Assembly: GCA_004297765.1 (NCBI GenBank)
Contig: SCTZ01000167.1
Span: forward strand, 1-47,465
DNA from: Chloroflexota bacterium
Lineage (GTDB): Bacteria > Chloroflexota > Dehalococcoidia > FW602-bin16
Reading direction: 5' to 3'
DNA length: 47,465 nt
Positions within the stretch are counted from its first letter, which is position 1. Every line of letters begins with the position of its first letter. Below the pieces are notes generated by a model. It ran no database searches. It had not been told where the DNA came from and was given only the letters and a program-made list of their open reading frames with translations. Shown here one piece after another: positions 40,543-47,465 of the stretch. A program made the position numbers and the translations under genes.

Positions 40543-40818
40543 TTACCCATCAAGGACGTTTCCGATGCACGCTCGCTGCCTGTCCGATTGCTCCATCTCA
40601 CCATGCTGCGACAGTCTGCGCGCCTGCGGATACACGGCCAGCAGTTTTAGCACTAGCCAGCCTAGCCCTCCAACGCCAACTAATGCCATCAACCCCCGCA
40701 GCACCATTGTCGAAAATGATGCACCCGAGAAATAGGCGACGGCAACCACGGACAGGAAGGCCAGACTACTCATCACGAGGGTGAAGTTGACGAATGCTGT
40801 ACGCCCTACGGGAGACAT
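40543..40818 (-). CDS. small two-helix membrane protein of the flagellar operon
   Basis: This 91-residue protein has two hydrophobic helices (about 12-32 and 37-63) and a basic, polar C-terminal tail (YPQARRLSQHGEMEQSDRQR). It matches no family I recognise. ATG 40818 overlaps the flhF 3' end by 13 bases, and sigma28 starts 9 bp after its stop, so it is firmly within the operon. It occupies the place where flhG and chemotaxis genes lie in Bacillus. Confidence 0.75.
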   Translation of the reverse strand: MSPVGRTAFVNFTLVMSSLAFLSVVAVAYFSGASFSTMVLRGLMALVGVGGLGWLVLKLLAVYPQARRLSQHGEMEQSDRQRACIGNVLDG

Positions 40819-41978
40819 GTACCCACTCCTCGCGCTAATGATGGTTCACGCCAGGATGCCAGGATTCTGGCGATCAATTCCTCTGTTCCTCCAACCGTCA
40901 GGTCCTCCGGCACCTGTTGTCCACTGGAACTGAATGCCAGCGGCGTCTGAGTTGCATGCAACACACCATAGAGGCCACCCAGATGCCGGCTCTCGTCCAG
41001 CTTGGTGGTGACGATCGCGTCGATGGATGCCATCCCTTTAAACGTCTCCACCGTCGCCAGCATGTCTTCGGTCTTGGCCGTGGCGCTAAGAACCAGGAAG
41101 TTGCTGGACTGCGGCAATGCCTGCAGGTGGCACCGCAGATCCGCTAGCCGCTCTGGCTGTGCCTCGCCCATCCCAGGTGTATCGACAACGATCACGTCGT
41201 AGTCCGACCAGGACTCCACCTTGGCTGCCAACTCACGCGGGTCGTAGGCCACCGCGAAGGGGACGCCCATGATACGCGCGTAGGCCTCGATCTGCGCGAT
41301 GGCCCCCACCCGGAGCACGTCGATGGTCAGCAACGCCGGCCGCAGCCGCTCGCTCTGGAACAAGCCGATCAGCTTGGCAGCAGTCGTTGTCTTCCCAACG
41401 CCGGTGGGACCCTGCAGGCAGATCAGGTGCGGCGGGGTATCCTGCCGGATGCGTCGACGCGGCAGCCTGGACAGCATGGCACTTCTTAGCGCGACATGCA
41501 GCGAATCGGGACGGCCCAACGACTCAAAAGTCAGACCGGCCTTGGTCTGCAGCATGATCTCCTGAACCAGCCGATCTTCAACGCCTTCATCCTGCAAGCA
41601 TCTATAGGCATCGGCAAGCAAGGTCGACGCCTCACCCAGCCGCTGAGAGAACTGTTCGAGCTGCACCTTTCGTAGCGGTGTTGCTGGCCGCTGCGGCTCG
41701 GGGCTCTCTTTCGTCAGGGCGATCGTCTCGTCCCCTGTGAGCTGACTCGGCTTCCATTGACGCGGTTGACGCGGTTGGATCGCCCCGGCGTCAAGGTCGT
41801 CCTGGGTCGTCATCGCGGCCGCCCGCACCTCCACCGCGCGCTGAGCGAACAATCCAAACATGCCGCCGACCCGCACGGGCTGCGAGTGAATAATGATGGC
41901 ATCCGGTCCCAGGTCAGATTTGATTTGCTGCAAAGCCTCCGGCATGCTGGCAGCCCGGTACCGCCTCGACTCAATCAT
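40806..41978 (-). CDS. flhF: flagellar SRP-family GTPase FlhF
   Basis: This 390-residue GTPase positions flagella and their number. An N-terminal B domain has the start RRYRAASMPEALQQIKSDLG. A variable linker (60-105) is followed by the NG domain: LQGPTGVGKTTTAAKL (188-203, P-loop), VVDTPGMGE near 267 and TKLDESRHLGGLYGVL near 335. The ATG lies within the flhA 3' end (8-base overlap). No FlhG partner gene follows. Confidence 0.95.
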   Translation of the reverse strand: MIESRRYRAASMPEALQQIKSDLGPDAIIIHSQPVRVGGMFGLFAQRAVEVRAAAMTTQDDLDAGAIQPRQPRQWKPSQLTGDETIALTKESPEPQRPATPLRKVQLEQFSQRLGEASTLLADAYRCLQDEGVEDRLVQEIMLQTKAGLTFESLGRPDSLHVALRSAMLSRLPRRRIRQDTPPHLICLQGPTGVGKTTTAAKLIGLFQSERLRPALLTIDVLRVGAIAQIEAYARIMGVPFAVAYDPRELAAKVESWSDYDVIVVDTPGMGEAQPERLADLRCHLQALPQSSNFLVLSATAKTEDMLATVETFKGMASIDAIVTTKLDESRHLGGLYGVLHATQTPLAFSSSGQQVPEDLTVGGTEELIARILASWREPSLARGVGTCLP

Positions 41979-44055
41979 GGATCTCTACCATCCCTTCTGG
42001 CCGAACCGTGATCTGGGCGGGGATCTCGCCATAGGACAGCACGGCCATACTTGGCACCGTCCGCTCGATAAGGCGGCGGAGCGGCTGACGTAACTCGAAC
42101 GCGCACAGCAGCACCGGTTGGTACCCTTTGCTGGCCATCGCCTCCGCCTGCGCGGCCAGGTCTTGCGCCAGCGAGTAGGAAGTCTCTGGATCCAGGCTGA
42201 GCACCATGCCACGCTCGATGCGCTGCATCGACCCGGCCAGACGGTGCTGGAGATCCGGGCTGAGCGTCACGACATGCAGAGCCCCATCGCTGGCCAGGTA
42301 TGACACACAAATGGACCGCGCCAGGGCTTGCCGCACGTGCTCCGAGAGCTGATCCGGATCGGTGGTCTGTCCCGCGCTGTTGGCGATCGTCTCCAGGACG
42401 GTGACCAGATCGCGGATCGAGATCCCCTCCCGCAGCAGATTGCGCAGTACCTTGTGCACGTCGCCAAGGTTCACTATGTCGGGAACCACACCATCAAGCA
42501 CCGCTGGGTACTCTGCTTTGACCCCGTCGATCAGCGATTGGACGTCCTGCCGACCCAGAATTGCGGCCGCGTTGCTCTTGATCACCTCGGTCAGATGGGT
42601 CGCGACGACCGAGAACGGATCCACTACCGTGTAGCCCATGATCTCGGCACGCTCGCGCTCCTCGGGGTCGATCCAGAGAGCCGGCACGTTGAAGGCGGGC
42701 TCGCGGGTGGGAATGCCCGGAATGACCTCGTCGGCCAGGCCGGGGTTCATGGCCAGCAGCTTGTCCGGCCGGATCTCCGCTTCCGCCACGCGCACGCCCC
42801 GCAGCTTCACCACATAGGAGTTGGGCGGAAGCTCCATGCTGTCGCGGATCCTAATTGTGGGCACGATGATGCCGAGATCCAGAGCGATCTGCCGGCGGAT
42901 GATGGCGATGCGGCCGAGTAGATTGCCACCGCGCTCACCTTCCACCAGTGGGATCAACCCGTAGCCGATCTCCAGCTCCATAGGGTCGACCTGCATCGCC
43001 TTGGTGAGGTTCTCGGGTTCCAGCGGGCTGGCCTCCGGCAGCGCTGCCGGCGTGGCGCCGGCCGTTGTCTGGCTCGAGCGCAGGAAATAGCTGATCCCGC
43101 CCAGCAGGCTGCCCATCACGAAGAACGGCAGCTTGGGCAAGCCGGGTATGAGCCCCAGCGCGAAGAGCAGCCCAGCCACGATGGCCAGAGCGCGCCGATT
43201 CCCCAAGACCTGGGATACCACGTCGTGACCCAGGTGGAAATCCGAGGACGCCCGCGTGACGATGACGCCAGTGGCGGTCGAGATGATAAGGGCGGGAATC
43301 TGCGAGACCAGACCATCGCCGATCGTCAGCAGGGTATAGGTCTGCAGCGCCTGTACCAGTGGGATACCTTTCTGCAACAGCCCAATGGCCAGCCCACCAA
43401 CGATGTTGATCAAAATGATGATGACACCCGCCACAGCGTCGCCTTTGACAAACTTGCTCGCGCCATCCATCGACCCGTAAAAGTCGGCCTCCCGCTCGAT
43501 GGCTCTGCGTCTTTCGCGAGCGACGTCCTCAGTTATCAGACCGGCGTTCAGATCCGCGTCGATGGCCATTTGCTTGCCAGGCATGGCGTCCAAAGTGAAG
43601 CGCGCGGCCACCTCTGCCACACGCCCGGCGCCGTTGGTGATGACCACAAACTGGATCACGATCAGAATCAAGAAGACGACGACGCCGACGACGTAGCTTC
43701 CACCTACCACGAAGTTGCCAAAGGCGTGGATGACCTGTCCCGCCTCGCCGTTGAGCAAGATCAGACGTGTGGCAGAGATGTTGAGTCCCAAGCGAAACAG
43801 CGTGGCCATGAGCAGCAACGTCGGAAAGACCGAAAACTGCAACGGCTCCAGCGAGTACAGAGAGAGCAGCAGAATCAGTAGCGCGCCGGACAGGTTGATC
43901 GTGATCAGGATGTCCAAAACCAGCGAGGGCAACGGCACGATCATCATGGCGACGATCATCAACACCGCTACAGCTAGAATGAGATCGCTGTTGCGAAGCA
44001 GCCCTGGGAAGGCCATGGATTGACCGGGGCTGGCCGCCCGAATCTGGTTTGTCAT
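41971..44055 (-). CDS. flhA: flagellar export gate protein FlhA
   Basis: This 694-residue inner-membrane gate component has eight N-terminal hydrophobic segments (about 25-320), FHIPEP-family signature sequence in the cytoplasmic loop (RFTLDAMPGKQMAIDADLNA near 150), and a large C-terminal cytoplasmic ring domain (350-694) containing GYTVVDPFSVVATHLTEVI. Its length is standard. The start overlaps flhB stop by 4 bases (ATGA). Confidence 0.97.
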   Translation of the reverse strand: MTNQIRAASPGQSMAFPGLLRNSDLILAVAVLMIVAMMIVPLPSLVLDILITINLSGALLILLLSLYSLEPLQFSVFPTLLLMATLFRLGLNISATRLILLNGEAGQVIHAFGNFVVGGSYVVGVVVFLILIVIQFVVITNGAGRVAEVAARFTLDAMPGKQMAIDADLNAGLITEDVARERRRAIEREADFYGSMDGASKFVKGDAVAGVIIILINIVGGLAIGLLQKGIPLVQALQTYTLLTIGDGLVSQIPALIISTATGVIVTRASSDFHLGHDVVSQVLGNRRALAIVAGLLFALGLIPGLPKLPFFVMGSLLGGISYFLRSSQTTAGATPAALPEASPLEPENLTKAMQVDPMELEIGYGLIPLVEGERGGNLLGRIAIIRRQIALDLGIIVPTIRIRDSMELPPNSYVVKLRGVRVAEAEIRPDKLLAMNPGLADEVIPGIPTREPAFNVPALWIDPEERERAEIMGYTVVDPFSVVATHLTEVIKSNAAAILGRQDVQSLIDGVKAEYPAVLDGVVPDIVNLGDVHKVLRNLLREGISIRDLVTVLETIANSAGQTTDPDQLSEHVRQALARSICVSYLASDGALHVVTLSPDLQHRLAGSMQRIERGMVLSLDPETSYSLAQDLAAQAEAMASKGYQPVLLCAFELRQPLRRLIERTVPSMAVLSYGEIPAQITVRPEGMVEIHD

Positions 44056-45122
44056 CGCGCCACCCGCCGCTTCTGATTGGCCAGGCGATAGATAAAGGCG
44101 AGAACCTGCGCCATAGCCTTGTACAGGCCAATCGGGATGGCCTCGCCGACCTCAACGTATTTGAAGAGGGCCCGGGCCAGGGGCTTGTTCTCCACGATAG
44201 GCACTCCATGCTCCCGGGCGATGGACTTGATCCGCTCCGCTATGGCGCGCTGACCTTTCGCGACGACGACCGGGGCAGGCGAGATGCTGGGATCGTAGCG
44301 CACGGCCACAGCCAGATGGGTCGGGTTGGTGATCACAACGTTAGCCGAGGGGACGGCCGCCATCATCCGCTGACGTGTCAAGGACGCCTGTTCTTTCTTC
44401 AGCCGAGAGCGCAGTTGCGGGTTCACCTCGCTGTCCTGCAGCTCATCTCGCAACTCCTGCCGCGTCATGCGCAGACTGCGCTCGAAGCTCCAGCGCTGGT
44501 ACCCATAGTCGACCGCGGCGATGACACCCATCACGACCACCGCACGAAACACCGTGTCGAAGACCACACCGCTGAGCGTGGTCACCGCCTCCTGAAGAGG
44601 CACCGACGTCAGGGAGACGAGGTCGAAGAAGCGGCTACGCACGCCATCGTAGACAATGGCGCCGACGATGCTCAGCTTCAACAGCGACTTGCCCAGCTCA
44701 ACCAGAGAGCGTGTCGACCAGAACCGAGCGACACCCTTCAGCGGATTCAATTTGCTGAAATCGGGCCGCAGACGCCGAGTGGATAGAGTCAACCCACCCT
44801 GCACCGCAGTCGCGCCAACACCTGCCACGATCATCGTCGCAAAGAGGGGAACCGTCAGCATGATCAGCGTTAGCCCGGTCGATGCGACCAGAGGCTGGAC
44901 CGATTCCGACGTTAGCTCGCTCCCTGACCCAAGTTGGAAGCTTTGCTGCATGACAGAGCGCACTCCATCGATGAGCGCACCTCCAAACACACGCAATGCA
45001 ACGGTTCCCGCCAGAAGACCGACAGCCGCGTCTATCTCGATGCTATGAGCGATCTGCCCTTCGTTGCGGGCCTTCTGTCGTCTTTGTGGAGTTGGTGACT
45101 CGGTTTTTTCCTGCGACGCCAC
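44052..45122 (-). CDS. flhB: flagellar export switch protein FlhB
   Basis: This 356-residue membrane protein changes export specificity from rod/hook to filament. It begins ASQEKTESPTPQRRQKAREN-like, has four transmembrane segments (about 30-205), and a cytoplasmic domain with the self-cleaving NPTH at 266-269. The start is GTG 45122 with GGAG eight bases upstream. It is separated from fliR by a 226-bp gap filled by repeat R2. Confidence 0.96.
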   Translation of the reverse strand: MASQEKTESPTPQRRQKARNEGQIAHSIEIDAAVGLLAGTVALRVFGGALIDGVRSVMQQSFQLGSGSELTSESVQPLVASTGLTLIMLTVPLFATMIVAGVGATAVQGGLTLSTRRLRPDFSKLNPLKGVARFWSTRSLVELGKSLLKLSIVGAIVYDGVRSRFFDLVSLTSVPLQEAVTTLSGVVFDTVFRAVVVMGVIAAVDYGYQRWSFERSLRMTRQELRDELQDSEVNPQLRSRLKKEQASLTRQRMMAAVPSANVVITNPTHLAVAVRYDPSISPAPVVVAKGQRAIAERIKSIAREHGVPIVENKPLARALFKYVEVGEAIPIGLYKAMAQVLAFIYRLANQKRRVAR

Positions 45123-45156
45123 GCCTAAGCTCCGTCAACTGGTACCAATTCCTTTG

Positions 45157-45313
45157 CGCTTTCGTAGTGGCGGACCGCCGTGTCCGCCGGAGGCGGGGGG
45201 GGACGCGCCCTACCCCACCCCCGGCGGACAGTCTCCGAAGGTCGCCAGAGGCGACTCTGTCGACCTACTCGCCTCTGGCGAGAGCCGTCCGCCACTACGG
45301 ATGTCGGTTAGAA
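45157..45313. repeat. R2 palindromic repeat, copy b (fliR-flhB gap)
   Basis: GCGCTTTCGTAGTGGCGGACC opens the element and GTCCGCCACTACGGATGTCGG closes it. Nested inverted arms (TGTCCGCCGGAGGCGGGG / CCCCGGCGGACA, and GCCAGAGGC / GCCTCTGGC) could fold into a branched structure. It lies within an otherwise tightly packed export-gene operon. Confidence 0.85.
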
Positions 45314-45348
45314 TCGGTGAATGCAACGCTAACCTACGTGAGATGTGG

Positions 45349-46119
45349 TCATAAACCAAACACTATGAAGACCCATTTGAACAGACCGTTGTACAGGCTC
45401 TCGGTGTAGCTTGCCATGTATGGCAATGTGAAAACCATGGCTATGGAAGCCAGACCGATTTTCATCGGAATCCCGACGAAGAACACGTTGGTCTGCGGCG
45501 CGATTTTGGCCAGAATGGCCAGCGCCACATCCGCCACCATGCTGGCGGCGATGATCGGGATGGCCACCCGCGCGGCTACTACCAGCATCTGCGCCGATAG
45601 CAGTATGAGTCGATCGGGCATCAGATCGTCGATGACTAACCCGTTCACTGGTAGCAACTCGAACAAGCTCTTGATCGCCAGTAGCAACTGGTGATGGCTG
45701 TTGGTGCCCAGGAAGATCATCATGGCGAACACTATGTACAGTTGCTCGGAGGCGCCGGACTGATGACCCGACATAGGGTCCGAGATACTCTCCATCCCCA
45801 GGCTGAGCTGAGCTCCACATAGAGCGCCAGCCAACTGTATTCCCGCGACAATGAGACTCACCGCCCAACCCGCCAGCAGCCCGACCAGGCACTCTTTCCC
45901 GATGGCAACGACGAACTCGCCCAGACTCAGCGGCGCTGCCGCCGGCACCGCGCTGAGTGGAACGATGATATAGGCCAGGAGCATCCCCAGCCCGATCTTG
46001 GCGAGCCGAGGCACGTTGCGCGCGCCAAAGACTGGCGCGATCACCAGCATGGCGGTCAGCCGGATCCCGCCCAGAAACAGCATCTCCGCCTGGGCAGGCT
46101 GGAGATTCCACAGTTCCAT
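45349..46119 (-). CDS. fliR: flagellar export protein FliR
   Basis: This 256-residue export-gate membrane protein has about six hydrophobic segments. MELWNLQPAQAEMLFLGGIR is at the start, and LGMLLAYIIVPLS and GFSIDPMSG-like DPMSGHQSG follow near 138. ATG 46119 has AAGGGGA upstream. It lies 12 bp after fliQ. Confidence 0.94.
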   Translation of the reverse strand: MELWNLQPAQAEMLFLGGIRLTAMLVIAPVFGARNVPRLAKIGLGMLLAYIIVPLSAVPAAAPLSLGEFVVAIGKECLVGLLAGWAVSLIVAGIQLAGALCGAQLSLGMESISDPMSGHQSGASEQLYIVFAMMIFLGTNSHHQLLLAIKSLFELLPVNGLVIDDLMPDRLILLSAQMLVVAARVAIPIIAASMVADVALAILAKIAPQTNVFFVGIPMKIGLASIAMVFTLPYMASYTESLYNGLFKWVFIVFGL

Positions 46120-46131
46120 GACGTCCCCTTG

Positions 46132-46401
46132 TCAACGTGCCATCTCCGGCAAGGAAGTGATCAGCCGTGTGGTGAACTCCAGAAGCACCGTGAGCATCCA
46201 GGGGCCCAGCAATACGACCACGGCAAAAATAGCCAGGATTTTGGGTACGAAGCTAAGGGTGGCCTCGTTGATCTGCGTGACAGCCTGGAACACGCCGATA
46301 GCCAGTCCGATCACCAGCGACACGCCCAATATAGGTGCGGAGACCATTAGCCCGGTCATGAAGGCGTCCTGCCCGATCCTGACGATGGCCTGCTCGTTCA
46401 C
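46132..46401 (-). CDS. fliQ: flagellar export protein FliQ
   Basis: This 89-residue protein has two hydrophobic helices (about 15-38 and 51-75). AFMTGLMVSAPILGVSLVIG and VFQAVTQINEATLSFVPK are the family core. The start is GTG 46401 with GAGGAG upstream. It lies between fliP (15 bp) and fliR. Confidence 0.95.
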   Translation of the reverse strand: MNEQAIVRIGQDAFMTGLMVSAPILGVSLVIGLAIGVFQAVTQINEATLSFVPKILAIFAVVVLLGPWMLTVLLEFTTRLITSLPEMAR

Positions 46402-46416
46402 CTTGTACCTACTCCT

Positions 46417-47238
46417 CTACCCAAAGCTCGCTATAAGCGACTGCGCAATCAAGTGCCACCCATCCACCAGAACGAACAACAGGATCTTGAAAGGTAGGCT
46501 GATGACCACAGGTGGAAGCATGACCATCCCCATGGACATGAGCGCCCCTGAGACGATCATGTCGATGACCAGAAACGGAATGTAGATCATAAAGCCCATC
46601 TGAAAGCCGGTCTTCAGCTCGCTGATGGCGAAGGCCGGCACGAGAACGTGCGTTGGCACCTCCTCTTCCGTGTTGGGTCGCTGATCTTGCCCTGACATCG
46701 AGATCATCAACTCCAGATCACTCTGACGGGTTTGTGTGAACATGAAACGGCGCAATGGCTCCGCAGCCACAGTCATAGCGTCATCGAGCGACATCCCGCC
46801 CTGGAGATAGGGTTGCAGTGCCCGGGTGTTGACATCCTTCCAGACCGGCGCCATGACAAAGATTGTCAGGAAGAGTCCCAGCCCCAGGAGCACCTGATTG
46901 GGCGGGAGCTGCGGAACGCCTATGGCGCTGCGCACGAACGACAGCACGATGATGATGCGGGTGAAAGAAGTCACCAGCATCATCATGGCCGGGATCAAGC
47001 TGAGAAAGGTGAGTAGGACAATGAGCTGGATGCCACCCGAGAGGGCCTGTCCGTTGGTCCCAGTTCCCATCTGAACGTCCACCTTGATGGGGTCGTTGGC
47101 TCCTGGAGCGACAGCGCAGGCGGTGGACAGAAAGAGCAGAGCCACCGCCAGCCCCGCCAGAGGCAGATAGCGCAGGACGACGCGCCGCGGCCCGGACAGG
47201 AAGCCGGGTCGGACCCCATGCATCGTCCTTATGCTCAT
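46417..47238 (-). CDS. fliP: flagellar export protein FliP
   Basis: This 273-residue export-gate protein has an N-terminal signal-like segment ending STACAVAPG. LVLLTFLSLIPAMMMLVTSF-like helices follow, then FTRIIIVLSFVRSAIG near 90 and a C-terminal pair of helices (FLVIDMIVSGALMSMGMVML, the FliP signature). ATG 47238 has GGAGGTG five to six bases away. No fliO gene precedes it in the window. Confidence 0.96.
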   Translation of the reverse strand: MSIRTMHGVRPGFLSGPRRVVLRYLPLAGLAVALLFLSTACAVAPGANDPIKVDVQMGTGTNGQALSGGIQLIVLLTFLSLIPAMMMLVTSFTRIIIVLSFVRSAIGVPQLPPNQVLLGLGLFLTIFVMAPVWKDVNTRALQPYLQGGMSLDDAMTVAAEPLRRFMFTQTRQSDLELMISMSGQDQRPNTEEEVPTHVLVPAFAISELKTGFQMGFMIYIPFLVIDMIVSGALMSMGMVMLPPVVISLPFKILLFVLVDGWHLIAQSLIASFG

Positions 47239-47404
47239 CTGCACCTCCGCTGAATGAATCCAAACAATCCATGGTTCATGATAGTTGCCGGCAGTGCTGT
47301 TTCCCTAGGGCTAGAGGTCCTTCATTCCAGGGGACTGAAGGACTGAAACATAGATGGGGCGAATAGGGTGGTTAGTGGTGCATCCGCCAAGTCTTTGGCG
47401 TATT

Positions 47405-47465
47405 CGTAGTGGCGGACCGCCGTGTCCGCCAGGGGTGGGGTAGGGCGCGCCTCCCACCCCTGGCG
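47405..47465. repeat. R2 repeat, copy c (runs off the window)
   Basis: CGTAGTGGCGGACCGCCGTGTCCGCC begins at 47405 and the matching right arm starts before the window ends. The 166 bp between fliP and this element hold no recognised gene or clear promoter. Confidence 0.8.

Overview
The window looks like a piece of a monoderm-type, probably strictly or facultatively anaerobic bacterial chromosome, most plausibly Chloroflexota or a related Terrabacteria lineage. This is inference. The grounds are flagellar gene order close to Bacillus (fliP-fliQ-fliR-flhB-flhA-flhF ... sigma28-swrB-like, and flgM-flgN-flgK-flgL-fliW-csrA), no P/L-ring genes in view, a split 'archaeal-type' B12 mutase, desulforedoxin-like proteins, frequent GTG/TTG starts, and several intergenic palindromic repeat families. 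No rRNA, tRNA, CRISPR array, transposase or phage gene was recognised.

Region 1 (1-17222) is a CoA-thioester catabolic module. On the minus strand, mutase large subunit, B12-binding subunit and an acyl-CoA dehydrogenase (cut by the window edge) read away from a divergent TetR gene. On the plus strand follow TetR, acyl-CoA dehydrogenase, two crotonases, SDR, amidohydrolase-2 protein, CaiB/BaiF CoA-transferase, MaoC-like double hot-dog protein, acyl-CoA synthetase, two tandem desulforedoxin-like miniproteins, MeaB-type GTPase, thiolase and 3-hydroxyacyl-CoA dehydrogenase. Together these could activate an acid to its CoA ester, oxidise, hydrate and cleave it, and rearrange a carbon skeleton with adenosylcobalamin. 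Many of the enzymes lack or replace the standard catalytic residues of their families. The mutase carries Glu where methylmalonyl-CoA mutase has the substrate-binding Arg, and Asn where it has the catalytic His. The substrate is therefore unlikely to be methylmalonyl-CoA, and the pathway may be undescribed. The TetR/mutase intergenic region has two near-consensus divergent promoters and three 18-bp operator-like palindromes.

Region 2 (17256-31648, minus strand) is a surface-sugar module. It holds a GT2 glycosyltransferase, glucose-1-phosphate cytidylyltransferase, NAD-dependent epimerase, sugar C-methyltransferase, 3,5-epimerase, NeuD-like acyltransferase, CmcI-like methyltransferase/hydroxylase, DegT aminotransferase, and a single 2374-residue glycosyltransferase. 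That giant protein has six GT-type modules (GT2 - GT4 - GT4 - GT4 - GT4 - GT2-like). The genes are tightly packed, and the products are probably a methylated or aminated deoxy-sugar and its polymerising or decorating transferase.

Region 3 (32262-47465, minus strand) is flagellar: the export gate (fliP, fliQ, fliR, flhB, flhA), flhF, a small membrane protein, sigma28, an SwrB-like protein, a secreted LPxTG-like protein, two rod/hook proteins (flgF/flgG type), then flgM-flgN-flgK-flgL-fliW-csrA behind a recognisable sigma28 promoter whose -35 overlaps the flgG stop codon. In Bacillus the flagellin gene follows csrA. Here the sugar cluster takes that place, which suggests (inference) a link to flagellin or surface glycosylation. 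Five repeat families (R1-R5) lie between genes, and in places they are read into protein: the N-terminus of the CmcI-like protein and the C-terminus of the LPxTG-like protein.
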